A DNA stretch of 7,255 nucleotides from Chloroflexia bacterium (GTDB lineage: Bacteria; Chloroflexota; Chloroflexia; Thermobaculales; Thermobaculaceae). Where the stretch lies: assembly GCA_013695265.1 (NCBI GenBank), contig JACDAU010000160.1:1-7255 (forward strand). The letters run 5' to 3'. Shown in pieces: positions 1 through 6,129 of the stretch. The notes beneath the pieces were generated by a model. It ran no database searches, was not told the DNA's origin, and saw only the letters and a list, made by a program, of their open reading frames with translations. Every line of letters starts with the position of its first letter. The first letter of the stretch is position 1. Position numbers and translations under genes: made by a program.

Positions 1-938
1 CGGATGCAGCGCAGCGTCGAGCGCAGTTCAGGGTCGGCGAGCACCCCGGTCCTGCCGTTGTCCACGATGACCAGGTGGAACTCCTCCGGTCCCTCCGGCT
101 CCTCCGCCCGCTTCGGTCCGGTGATAACAGAGACGAAGCTCGTACTCCGCTGGCCCGTCGCGGCCCGCGGCAAGAGCTTCAGGAACACGCCGAGATCTTC
201 GATCCGTGGGATGACCTTCTCCATCCCCATCAGCGCGATATGCACGCGTGGCACGCTCGTCGTGAGCCGGGCATTGCCCTCGTTTTCCACCGTAACGACA
301 CTGCCCGTCTCCGCGACTGCGAAGTTCGTGCCCGAGATACCGATATCCGCAGTCAGGTACTCGTCGCGGATCACCTCTCGCGCTTTCGCTGCGAGCTGAT
401 CAACTGTGGCGTCAAGGGGCATCGCATGCAGCCGATGAAACAAGCGGAGCACCTCCTCCTTTGGCTTGTGCATGGCGGGGCCGACCATGTGGCTCGGGTG
501 CTCGCCCTCCATCTGCAGGATATACTCGCCGAGGTCGCTCTCCACGACGCGGACTCCCGCGTGCTCCAGCGCCTCGTTGAGCTCGATCTCCTCGGACAGC
601 ATTGACTTGGACTTCACGACCCGCTGCGCGCCGCACGCCCGTGCGACGCCGAGTACCGCCTCACGTGCTTCGTGCGCGTCCTGAGCGAAGTGGACGTGAC
701 CGCCGCATTGCTCGATATTGTCCGCGAGCAGCGCGAGGTAGTGATCGAGATGGGCTAGCGTGTGGTCCTTGACAGTGGCGGCGTACTGCTTCATCGCCTC
801 GACGTCCTCTAGCTCACCGTACGCGGTCGCCCGCTTCCCGTTCCAGTTCTCTGTGCCGCGCATCGTCGCGCCACGCAACTCCTGGTTGAGCAGAAAACGC
901 TTTGACGCCGTGCCAAACTCATTAATCTCCAGCTTCAT
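1..938 (-). CDS. lutB: Lactate utilization protein B, LUD-domain iron-sulfur protein (partial, C-terminus off the window)
   Basis: Part of the LutABC complex, a cytoplasmic iron-sulfur enzyme that oxidises L-lactate to pyruvate. The frame is open from the ATG at 938-936 to the left edge (312 residues). It carries the LutB signatures KSKSMLSEE (residues 109-117), SDLGEYILQMEGEHPSHM (134-151) and the LUD-domain stretch TADIGISGTNFAVAETGS (196-213). The last visible residues are STLRCI. In this family that Cys opens the first ferredoxin-like motif (CxxCxxC...CP), so both 4Fe-4S motifs lie outside; full LutB proteins are about 470-480 residues. AAGGTGG at 947-941 supports the start. It follows lutA by 55 nt with no obvious terminator, so they are probably co-transcribed; lutC would be expected next, to the left. 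Identification is firm; substrate preference is taken from the family. Confidence 0.93.
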   Translation of the reverse strand, partial: MKLEINEFGTASKRFLLNQELRGATMRGTENWNGKRATAYGELEDVEAMKQYAATVKDHTLAHLDHYLALLADNIEQCGGHVHFAQDAHEAREAVLGVARACGAQRVVKSKSMLSEEIELNEALEHAGVRVVESDLGEYILQMEGEHPSHMVGPAMHKPKEEVLRLFHRLHAMPLDATVDQLAAKAREVIRDEYLTADIGISGTNFAVAETGSVVTVENEGNARLTTSVPRVHIALMGMEKVIPRIEDLGVFLKLLPRAATGQRSTSFVSVITGPKRAEEPEGPEEFHLVIVDNGRTGVLADPELRSTLRCI

Positions 939-993
939 TTCCACCTTCTGTGCCCGCAGTCGGACGGCATGGCTCCCGGCACCGTCGTGACCA

Positions 994-1767
994 TCACGGT
1001 GATACCCGAGTGCGAGTTTGTGTTTGTAGCTTTTGGGATATGTCGCTAGAGGGATCGAGCAACTCCGCGACGTGCGCCCATCTCGGACCCAGCGCGCGAC
1101 GCTCCAGCCCGCCGCCGAGTTGCAACAGACAGCCGAGGTCCGTCGATGTGAGGACATCCACGGGCTGCTCCTCCCCTGCTGCCCCCAGGCTGTCGAGCTT
1201 GCGGCTCATCATCGCGCTGGAGATCTCCGGCATTTTCACACTGAACAGGCCGCCAAAACCGCAGCAGGTCTGATCCCACTCGACCAGCTCCGCGCCCGCA
1301 GCCCGGAGCAGAGCGCGCGGCTGATCGCGCACGCCCATATTGCGCATCGCGTGACAAGAGTCGTGATACGCGACGCGCACCCCTGAAAGATCCACGCCCG
1401 TCCGCTGCACTCCTAGGACATCCACGAGGAACTGGGTCAACTCGTAGGTCCGCTCGGCGGCGGCCCACGCGCGTCGCAAATTCGGCGCGTCGTCTCGGAA
1501 GATCTCCGCAAAGTGATGCACCATCGCGCCGCACGATCCGCTTGGCGCAACGATATACTCCGAGCGTTCGAAGGTCTTCAGAAAGTGCTTCGCTATGGCG
1601 CGGGCCTCGTCGTGATATCCCGCGTTGTAGGCTGGCTGTCCGCAGCACGTCTGTCCCATGGGAAAGTTCACTTCGCTGCCGGCGGCGCGCAGTAAGCGTA
1701 CTGCCGCTACTCCGGCCCCCGGACCAAACTGATCGCCAACACATGTCACGAAGAGTGAGACCTTCAT
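994..1767 (-). CDS. lutA: Lactate utilization protein A, CCG-domain (Fe-S)-binding protein
   Basis: LutA is the CCG-domain subunit of the LutABC L-lactate oxidising complex (cytoplasmic, related to the C-terminal part of GlpC and to HdrB). The 257-residue product has both cysteine-rich modules: C9, C41-C42-G43 (QTCCGQPAYNAG) and C79 (SGSCG), then C138 (YHDSCHAMRN), C168-C169-G170 (QTCCGFGGLFSVKMPEIS) and C213 (TSTDLGCLLQ). Length is slightly above the usual 235-245 because of a polar C-terminal tail (about residues 240-257). The ATG at 1767-1765 overlaps the SDR stop as ATGA, indicating translational coupling; a GGAGGA lies at 1784-1779, 11 nt upstream. It stands between the SDR gene and lutB. 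No key cysteine is missing. Family assignment is very secure. Confidence 0.95.
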   Translation of the reverse strand: MKVSLFVTCVGDQFGPGAGVAAVRLLRAAGSEVNFPMGQTCCGQPAYNAGYHDEARAIAKHFLKTFERSEYIVAPSGSCGAMVHHFAEIFRDDAPNLRRAWAAAERTYELTQFLVDVLGVQRTGVDLSGVRVAYHDSCHAMRNMGVRDQPRALLRAAGAELVEWDQTCCGFGGLFSVKMPEISSAMMSRKLDSLGAAGEEQPVDVLTSTDLGCLLQLGGGLERRALGPRWAHVAELLDPSSDISQKLQTQTRTRVSP

Positions 1768-2540
1768 CGGGCGGTCAATCCTCCATCGACGATCATCGCG
1801 GCACCCACGATGGATCCCGCCTCGTCAGACGCAAGGTACGCGGCCATCGCAGCGATCTCCTCCGCGCTCACGAGCCGCCCATGCGGTTGCCGGGCTCGCA
1901 TCGCAGCACGGGCCGCCTCTGGGTCGGGAAGACCCTCGGTGATACGCCGCACCCACGGAGTATCAACAGTTCCGGGACAGATGCAGTTGATGCGCACCCC
2001 CTCCGCGATATGATCGATCGCGGCGGCACGGGTGAGCGCGAGGATACCGCCCTTCGCCGCGGAGTATGCGGCACGCTCGGCCACGCCCACGATCGCCGCG
2101 ACACTGGAGATGTTGATCACGCATCCCCCGCCGGAATCACGGAGAACTGGGATGGCGTACTTCATTCCCAGGAACGTTCCCTTCAAGTTTATGTCCATAA
2201 GCCGATCCCAGTCGGCTTCATCCGTCTCTGGCGTGGTCGCCGCGACCCCGACTCCCGCGTTGTTCACCATAACGTCCAGGCCGTCCCACTCCACCTCGGC
2301 ACGCTCGACGAGCGCCAACATCTCAGCAGCAAGTGACACTTCCACCCGGTGGCTGAACCCGCTCCCCGCAATCTCATCTGCGACGCGTGCAGCCGCCGCT
2401 TCATCAACATCCGCGACCAGCACTCTCGCACCTTCTGCGGCAAAACGAAGAGCAATTGCTCGCCCTATGCCGGAGCCTGCGCCGGTCACAATGGCGCGCC
2501 GTCCTCGAAGCCTGCCCGTAAATGTGCTGCTGTCGCTCAT
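1764..2540 (-). CDS. SDR-family NAD-dependent dehydrogenase (possible 2-keto-3-deoxy-sugar-acid dehydrogenase)
   Basis: Classical short-chain dehydrogenase/reductase of 258 residues, full length for the family. Visible motifs: cofactor loop TGAGSGIG (19-26); acidic D44 at the end of beta-2, which favours NAD over NADP; NNAG (93-96); N118; and the catalytic S146, Y159 and K163 with the normal 13-residue Ser-Tyr spacing. It ends in the usual VDGG motif. The CPGTVDTPWV segment (188-197) and RQPHGRL (217-223) resemble SDRs that oxidise 2-keto-3-deoxy-L-fuconate or -rhamnonate, but this is from memory of the family, not a search. Those pathways end in lactate plus pyruvate, which would explain the coupled lutAB. 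GGGAGAGG at 2550-2543 precedes the ATG, and a good promoter lies 38-66 nt upstream. Family certain; substrate uncertain (3-oxoacyl-ACP reductase-like activity is the dull alternative). Confidence 0.9.
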   Translation of the reverse strand: MSDSSTFTGRLRGRRAIVTGAGSGIGRAIALRFAAEGARVLVADVDEAAAARVADEIAGSGFSHRVEVSLAAEMLALVERAEVEWDGLDVMVNNAGVGVAATTPETDEADWDRLMDINLKGTFLGMKYAIPVLRDSGGGCVINISSVAAIVGVAERAAYSAAKGGILALTRAAAIDHIAEGVRINCICPGTVDTPWVRRITEGLPDPEAARAAMRARQPHGRLVSAEEIAAMAAYLASDEAGSIVGAAMIVDGGLTAR

Positions 2541-2569
2541 TACCTCTCCCGTCGCGCTGCCCCCCTAGC

Positions 2570-2607
2570 GTGTCGTTATCTTACTGAGTACCGTGAAGTT
2601 GGTCAAC
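2570..2607 (-). promoter_or_regulatory. Sigma70-type promoter of the SDR-lutA-lutB operon
   Basis: On the minus strand TTGACC (2606-2601, 5 of 6 to the -35 consensus) is separated by exactly 17 bp from TAAGAT (2583-2578, 4 of 6 to the -10 consensus). Transcription would start near 2571, leaving a leader of about 30 nt before the SDR ATG at 2540. The -35 box is overlapped by the short dyad GTTG-GT-CAAC (2598-2607), a possible repressor site, though at 4-bp arms this is weak. Confidence 0.6.
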
Positions 2608-2610
2608 TGG

Positions 2611-2813
2611 GTCGGTGGAGACAGTGAACCGCAAAGAGTCCACTGGTCTGCCTGCACTCAGAGCCGGGTGAGTCCCATACTCCCGTGGCGATAGCCAGGT
2701 TCCCACCTTAGTGAACGTCCCTGTTTCGAAGTGCGAACTCAGGTGCGGCTGATGCCAACTCCCGCCACAAGCACCTCATTGCTCGCCACACATTGGTCAT
2801 GCTTTTCGCCCAC
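2611..2813. other. Intergenic region between TIM-barrel gene and SDR promoter, with weak dyads
   Basis: About 200 bp with no convincing gene on either strand. It holds several small inverted repeats: ACTCA/TGAGT (2656-2660 and 2669-2673), GAGT/ACTC (2670-2673 and 2679-2682), and AGGTGC/GCACCT (2741-2746 and 2771-2776) enclosing a smaller GGC-TGAT-GCC (2747-2756). The last pair lies 38-73 nt past the TIM-barrel stop and could be a weak transcription end signal, but no T-run follows on the minus strand. No tRNA fold was recognised. Confidence 0.35.
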
Positions 2814-3728
2814 TCAACTGACATCGATCCCGAGCGTCCCGGCGAGGGCACTGAGATAGCGCATCGTCTCCAGGTTCTCGTGGTCGAAGGCCTCGCCCGC
2901 TACGGGGTTGCCCTTGCTGGCACGACCCGGAACATCCTCAAGCTCGATGGAGATGACGCCGTCGTAGCCGATATCCTGAAGCGCCTGCAACGTGGCCGAC
3001 CAGTCGATCTTCCCCTTCCCCGGACGCCAGTGCGCGTTTGTTTGCCCGTCGTTGTCCGAGAAGTGTGTGTGGTACACCTTCGTCCCGAGCTGGTATACCG
3101 CCACCTGCGGCAGATCACCACAGGGAAAGAGGTGGCTGGGATCAAGGTTCGCGCCGAGCACTGGGGATCCCACGTCCTCGATGAGCCGCAGCATGGAGAG
3201 GGCCGTCGTGGCCCAGCGATGTGGATGGGTTTCCAGCGCGTACCGAAGTCCGGCGTCGTCACATAGTGCACAACATTGCTGCAACGTTTCGACATATGCC
3301 TGGTAGCCATTGGTCCAGTCCAGTCCGCGCGGCAGGTCGACCGTGACCTCCTGCGTTTCCGGAAGCTCGAGCAACACGGGGAAGGACAGGTCGAACGGCG
3401 TTGAAACAACCGAATTGACCATGGTGGCGCCGAGAGCAGCGGCGGTATCCACCACCCGCTTGAAGTACTCCACAGCTTCCGCACGCCGCCGCGGATCCAG
3501 CGATCCGGCGCCCGCCGGCGTGCTCACGAACTCAGAGAGCGACAACCCCTCGTCGGCAAGCAGGCGCTTGAGCGCTGCCACCCGCTGGGGTATGTAGTAC
3601 TCGTCGAGTGCACCGGCGTCCCACGCGATGAGTTCCACGTTGCTGAAACCCAACCGGGCGACGCGCCGGATCGCGTCGTCGTAGGGTGGATACCACTGAA
3701 AGGGCCAGATCGCGGCTCCGAACTGCAT
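2814..3728 (-). CDS. Sugar phosphate isomerase/epimerase-like TIM-barrel protein (AP_endonuc_2 family)
   Basis: Xylose-isomerase-like TIM barrel of 304 residues. These proteins isomerise, epimerise or dehydrate sugars or sugar acids using a divalent metal. The candidate metal ligands stand in the family order: E166 (ALETHPH), D196 with H199 (NLDPSHL), H222 with D225 (YHTHFSDN) and E262 (ISIELED). I chose the ATG at 3728-3726 because GGAGGAGG sits 8 nt upstream and MQFGAAIWPFQW is a natural family start; the frame stays open to a GTG at 3797, which would add 23 unlikely residues. The gene has its own promoter and lies just upstream of the SDR-lutAB group in the same direction, so a role in the same sugar pathway is plausible. 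The exact substrate cannot be read from sequence. Confidence 0.85.
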   Translation of the reverse strand: MQFGAAIWPFQWYPPYDDAIRRVARLGFSNVELIAWDAGALDEYYIPQRVAALKRLLADEGLSLSEFVSTPAGAGSLDPRRRAEAVEYFKRVVDTAAALGATMVNSVVSTPFDLSFPVLLELPETQEVTVDLPRGLDWTNGYQAYVETLQQCCALCDDAGLRYALETHPHRWATTALSMLRLIEDVGSPVLGANLDPSHLFPCGDLPQVAVYQLGTKVYHTHFSDNDGQTNAHWRPGKGKIDWSATLQALQDIGYDGVISIELEDVPGRASKGNPVAGEAFDHENLETMRYLSALAGTLGIDVS

Positions 3729-3777
3729 GGCGGCTGCCTCCTCCGATACGAATCGTTCTTCGACGGGTCGTGCTATG

Positions 3778-3814
3778 TGCCGGTATACTACTTCCACTGC
3801 ACAGAGCAGGTCAA
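3778..3814 (-). promoter_or_regulatory. Candidate promoter of the TIM-barrel gene
   Basis: Minus strand TTGACC (3814-3809) is followed after 18 bp by TAGTAT (3790-3785, 4 of 6 to consensus). The start would be near 3778, about 50 nt before the ATG at 3728. The -35 hexamer is identical to that of the SDR-lutAB promoter. A 6-bp dyad CAGCCG-TACT-CGGCTG (3826-3841) lies directly upstream of the -35 box and could bind a regulator. Confidence 0.45.
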
Positions 3815-3825
3815 TCGAGAGCAGT

Positions 3826-3890
3826 CAGCCGTACTCGGCTGGGCGGAGGCAACGCTGCACCGCGACCAGAGCAGATGGACAAGTGCACTT
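3826..3890. promoter_or_regulatory. Two short palindromes in the divergent intergenic region
   Basis: CAGCCG-TACT-CGGCTG (3826-3841) is a perfect 6-bp inverted repeat and AAGTGCACTT (3881-3890) is a perfect 10-bp palindrome. Both lie between the divergent TIM-barrel and histidine phosphatase genes, where operators would be expected. I could not identify a clear plus-strand promoter for the phosphatase gene. Function is inferred from position alone. Confidence 0.25.
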
Positions 3891-3949
3891 CGTCGTTCGT
3901 GCCCGGCCGAGGATGAGCGGCGAACGGTAGGCACACAGGAGGCGTACCC

Positions 3950-4453
3950 TTGGATCTATACCTGGTCCGTCACGGCGTCGCGTTCACCCGCGACGCCCAG
4001 CGCTGGCCGGATGACCGCGAGCGGCCACTCACCGCAGAAGGCGCGGAGCGATTCCGGACCGCCGCGCGCGGTTTGCGGCGGCTCGTGCCGCGCGTAGAGC
4101 TCATCCTCAGCAGCTCATTCACGCGCGCCTGGCAGACCGCAACGATCCTGCAGCACGTCGCCCACTGGCCACCACCGACTTCCTGCGATGGCCTGGAGTC
4201 CGGGCACGCACCGGATGAGGTCGCGGATGTTTTGCGGCGATATGGTTTGGGGTCCGTCGCGCTTATCGGTCACGAGCCGGACCTACACGCCCTGGCTGCG
4301 CACTTTTTGAGCGGCGGGCACGGAGCGCCACTACTTGCGTTCAAGAAGGGCGGCGTCGGACATATCACCATCGCTAAGGACGTGCTGGCGGGCACGGGTG
4401 AGCTTCAATGGTTGCTGACACCCAAGGTGTTACGGGCACTCAACCCCGCGTAG
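3950..4453 (+). CDS. SixA-like histidine phosphatase family protein
   Basis: Histidine phosphatase (phosphoglycerate-mutase-like fold) of 167 residues, the compact SixA size. The catalytic set is visible: R7-H8 in LVRHG, with H8 the residue that becomes phosphorylated; RPLTAEG (25-31); R59 in SSSFTRAWQTA; and the second His H108 in ALIGHEPD. SixA of E. coli removes phosphate from histidine of phosphotransfer proteins; here the target is unknown and small-molecule phosphatase activity is equally possible. The start is a TTG (3950-3952), supported by AGGAGG at 3937-3942, 7 nt upstream, and by MDLYLVRHG being the normal N-terminus. It is the only plus-strand gene, divergent from the TIM barrel and convergent with the VTT gene, with just 5 nt between the two stops. 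No signal peptide is seen. Confidence 0.9.
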   Translation: MDLYLVRHGVAFTRDAQRWPDDRERPLTAEGAERFRTAARGLRRLVPRVELILSSSFTRAWQTATILQHVAHWPPPTSCDGLESGHAPDEVADVLRRYGLGSVALIGHEPDLHALAAHFLSGGHGAPLLAFKKGGVGHITIAKDVLAGTGELQWLLTPKVLRALNPA

Positions 4454-4458
4454 GACCC

Positions 4459-5187
4459 TCAGCCCGAACGGGGGCGCAGCCACCATACGAAAGGCATGCC
4501 CCACGCGAGCAGCAGCATGCCGAAGATTAGTCGCGCTCGCGCCGGGTCCTCGACGAGGGTGGCGCCCACGGCGACGATCGCGATCACAGGCGGGATCATA
4601 CCGAGGAACGTGGCGACAGCGAAGGTGCGCAAAGGTAGCGCGGTGAGTCCCGCGGCGTAGCTCACCCAGTCGAAGTTGAACGCGGGCAGCAGCCGCATCA
4701 GGAACACGGCGCGCCCGCCGCCTCGATGCGTCAGAGCATCGACCGTAGCTGCCCGCCGCTCGCCGAGGCGGCGCACCACCCAGCCGCGCGCCCAGCGTCG
4801 GGCGAGTCCGAACGCGAGAAGCGCTCCCAGCTCCGCGCCGATCAGCGTGTACACCGTGCCCCAGAACAGCCCGAAGGCAAGCCCCGCGGCGATGTCCAGC
4901 GGCACCGACGGCAGCGGTGTGAGCACGATGGCGAGGACCATCAGCGAGATATAGATAACAGGCGCCCCCGCCCCCCAGCCGCGCAGCCAGGCCCGGATCG
5001 CCTCGGGGTCGAGCGGCACTAGCGCCCCGAACAGCCGCTCGAACAGGAAGGAAAGCAGCAGGCTCACGAGAGCGACAACGATCACGACGCCCACCTGGCC
5101 GCAGGTGAGCGCGGGTAGGACGGACCCGAGCTCACCGTCATATATCGCGGTCTTCCCCGCCCGTCCGGAGCCTCCCCGCGCCTTCAT
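4459..5187 (-). CDS. TVP38/TMEM64 (VTT/DedA-type) integral membrane protein
   Basis: Membrane protein of 242 residues with the VTT domain. Hydrophobic segments lie at about 31-58, 75-92, 96-130 (with AGLAFGLFWGTVYTLIGAEL, 101-120), 160-210 and 218-236. The second half of the signature, RLLPAFNFDWVSYAAGLT (165-182), is also present. VTT/DedA proteins act as lipid scramblases or proton-linked transporters; the substrate here is unknown. The ATG at 5187 overlaps the stop of the peroxiredoxin-like gene as ATGA, and only a poor ribosome site is seen, so its translation probably depends on ribosomes finishing that gene. An upstream in-frame start (5289) would add 34 Arg-rich residues lying inside the neighbouring gene and is less likely. 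VTT proteins are often encoded beside MerA-like flavoproteins, as here. Confidence 0.88.
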   Translation of the reverse strand: MKARGGSGRAGKTAIYDGELGSVLPALTCGQVGVVIVVALVSLLLSFLFERLFGALVPLDPEAIRAWLRGWGAGAPVIYISLMVLAIVLTPLPSVPLDIAAGLAFGLFWGTVYTLIGAELGALLAFGLARRWARGWVVRRLGERRAATVDALTHRGGGRAVFLMRLLPAFNFDWVSYAAGLTALPLRTFAVATFLGMIPPVIAIVAVGATLVEDPARARLIFGMLLLAWGMPFVWWLRPRSG

Positions 5188-5747
5188 CGGGCAGTCTCGC
5201 CGGCGGAGGAAGAACCGGCGTCGCGCAGCGCGCGCACGATGGTGCGCACATCCGGACGGTCCGCAGGCTCCGCGCTCCGGTGGATCCACACCACCCTGCC
5301 GCCCGGATCCAGTACGACGTCGCCCCCGAGCTGCGCGACATCCCCCAAGGGGGACGCAGGAAGACGGCCTCGCAAGGCGCCCTGCACGTACGCGCGCAGC
5401 GACTTCAGCGTCCAGAGTTCGCCGGGGTTAGCGCGCCCCAGCCCGAAGGCCGCGTACCCCCGGCGATCACGGTCGCTGAGCACCGGGAACGGTATCCGCT
5501 CGCGCTCCACGAAGCGCCGTATCCGCGGAGGATCCTCAAACGTGACAGCGACCACCGCGCCCAGCCCGGCGATCTCCTCCCCGTGCTCGCGCAACTGCGC
5601 GAGGTGCTCCCTGCATGGCACTCAGCCGAGCCAGCGCAGGAACACGAGCAGGAGAGGCTGGCCCCGCCAGTGCCGCAACGAGACCGCCCGGCCGTGCTGG
5701 TCAACCAGATGAACCTCGGGCGCGAGGCCCGGTAGCGTGTCGCTCAC
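5184..5747 (-). CDS. Peroxiredoxin-like (PRXL2/AhpC-TSA type) protein, candidate selenoprotein with UxxC motif
   Basis: One frame of 187 residues if the in-frame TGA at 5624-5622 is read as selenocysteine. Residues 1-41 (MSDTLPGLAPEVHLVDQ... ending FLRWLG) are the beta strand leading to the active site of thioredoxin-fold PRXL2-type proteins. Then comes U42-V43-P44-C45, followed by REHLAQLRE. In relatives this reads CPFC or similar, so the TGA replaces exactly the first redox cysteine. The rest is intact: IPFPVLSDRDRRGYAAFGLGR (starts at 85), LGDVAQLGGDVVLDPGGRV and IHRSAEPAD near the C-terminus. The GTG start (5747-5745) has AGGAAAGG 8 nt upstream. The gene stops at TGA (5186-5184), coupled to the VTT gene. 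TGA is the ordinary stop of the neighbours, so recoding must be local; a hairpin fitting a SECIS follows. Likely a thiol-disulfide or peroxide oxidoreductase. Alternative: nonsense mutation or base error. Confidence 0.75.
5586..5624 (-). promoter_or_regulatory. Candidate bacterial SECIS element after in-frame UGA
   Basis: After the UGA (5624-5622) the minus-strand RNA forms CUCGCGC-AGUU-GCGCGAG (5603-5586): a perfect 7-bp stem, six of the pairs G-C, with a four-base loop. The loop begins 26 nt after the UGA and has G as its second base. As I recall the bacterial SECIS model, it asks for a loop 16-37 nt from UGA with a G in the first two loop positions, and both hold here. A smaller GUGC/GCAC stem (5621-5618 and 5607-5604) lies directly after the UGA. 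The stem also encodes residues 49-54, so it could be chance in GC-rich code. Confidence 0.6.
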
Positions 5748-5803
5748 ACTGCATGCCTTTCCTGGTTGCGCCGTCACAACATGGTATTTCAACCCGGCGC
5801 ACG

Positions 5804-5834
5804 AACGGGTATCATACGCCGTCCGGTCGACCGG
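5804..5834 (-). promoter_or_regulatory. Candidate promoter -10 with perfect 12-bp palindromic operator upstream of the selenoprotein gene
   Basis: TATGAT (minus strand, 5816-5811) matches the -10 consensus at 5 of 6 bases and would start transcription near 5804, about 57 nt before the GTG. Six bases upstream lies CCGGTCGACCGG (5823-5834), a perfect 12-bp palindrome. No good -35 box is found at 16-20 bp, so the promoter may depend on an activator bound at or near the palindrome, or the palindrome may be an operator in the spacer. GC-rich palindromes also occur by chance. Confidence 0.35.
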
Positions 5835-5860
5835 TGGTGTAGTGTCATGCCGAACGCGGG

Positions 5861-5892
5861 GAGGGATCCGCTCACCAGACCCGGGATCCCTC
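5861..5892. repeat. 9-bp perfect inverted repeat (hairpin) between MerA-like and selenoprotein genes
   Basis: GAGGGATCC (5861-5869) and GGATCCCTC (5884-5892) are perfect inverted copies around a 14-base loop. A transcript from either strand would form a strong stem. No T-run follows on either side, so it is not a textbook intrinsic terminator; it could be a processing or factor-dependent termination site separating the two genes, or a protein-binding site. Confidence 0.45.
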
Positions 5893-6102
5893 AAGAACTC
5901 CGAGTGACGGGGCCGCTTGGCTCCAGCCAGCGTTCGTAGCATAGTCTACACCGTACGGACATCGAGCGGGTTTCCGCGCTCCGCCCCGAAGCCGTGAACG
6001 CCACAGTTCAGCATAGAGCGGTCGGCTGGACCACCGGATCTCCTCGGGGCTCACGAGGGCGGACTGGGGCTTGCGGAGGAGCACGAGGATCCTACCTGCC
6101 AT
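5872..6102 (-). CDS. Doubtful short ORF, hypothetical 76-residue protein
   Basis: The ORF begins at ATG 6102, 27 nt after the stop of the MerA-like gene, and starts MAGRILVLLRKPQSALVSPE. Its first 25-30 codons end almost always in G or C, as the real genes here do; after about codon 38 this bias fades and the sequence becomes rich in Arg, Gly and Ser. It ends within the left part of the inverted repeat region. I recognise no family. It may be a real small gene, the remains of a decayed gene, or chance. The ribosome site is weak, so confidence is low. Confidence 0.25.
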   Translation of the reverse strand: MAGRILVLLRKPQSALVSPEEIRWSSRPLYAELWRSRLRGGARKPARCPYGVDYATNAGWSQAAPSLGVLEGSRVW

Positions 6103-6129
6103 GGGCCTGCGGTTTCCGCGCCTCGCGGC

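Noticed and set aside
1542..2336. 264-residue plus-strand ORF opposite the SDR and lutA genes
   Set aside because: It is an antisense shadow of two well-identified genes, with an Arg/Ser/His-rich composition and no family motif.
2611..2813. tRNA or structured RNA in the intergenic region before the SDR gene
   Set aside because: Small dyads exist, but no cloverleaf, T-arm consensus or riboswitch core could be assembled.
3729..3797. N-terminal extension of the TIM-barrel protein from a GTG at 3797
   Set aside because: The internal ATG at 3728 has GGAGGAGG at ideal spacing and a family-typical start, and the extension overlaps the candidate promoter.
4451..4480. Bidirectional terminator at the convergent stops (CCCG-AA-CGGG)
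   Set aside because: A two-base loop is too tight, it lies within the VTT coding end, and no T-run follows on either strand.
5184..5621. Separate 145-residue gene starting at the GTG right after the TGA
   Set aside because: There is no ribosome site in front, and the product would lack the first strand and half the active-site motif, while the missing part is present in the same frame just upstream.
5622..5624. TGA reassigned to Trp or Gly genome-wide
   Set aside because: LutA, SDR, TIM-barrel, MerA-like, VTT and the peroxiredoxin-like gene itself all end in TGA at the expected family length.
5622..5942. Separate 106-residue protein ending FLRWLG at the TGA
   Set aside because: Only its last 41 residues match a family, and they form the N-terminus of the peroxiredoxin-like protein. 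The rest is untranslated upstream sequence.
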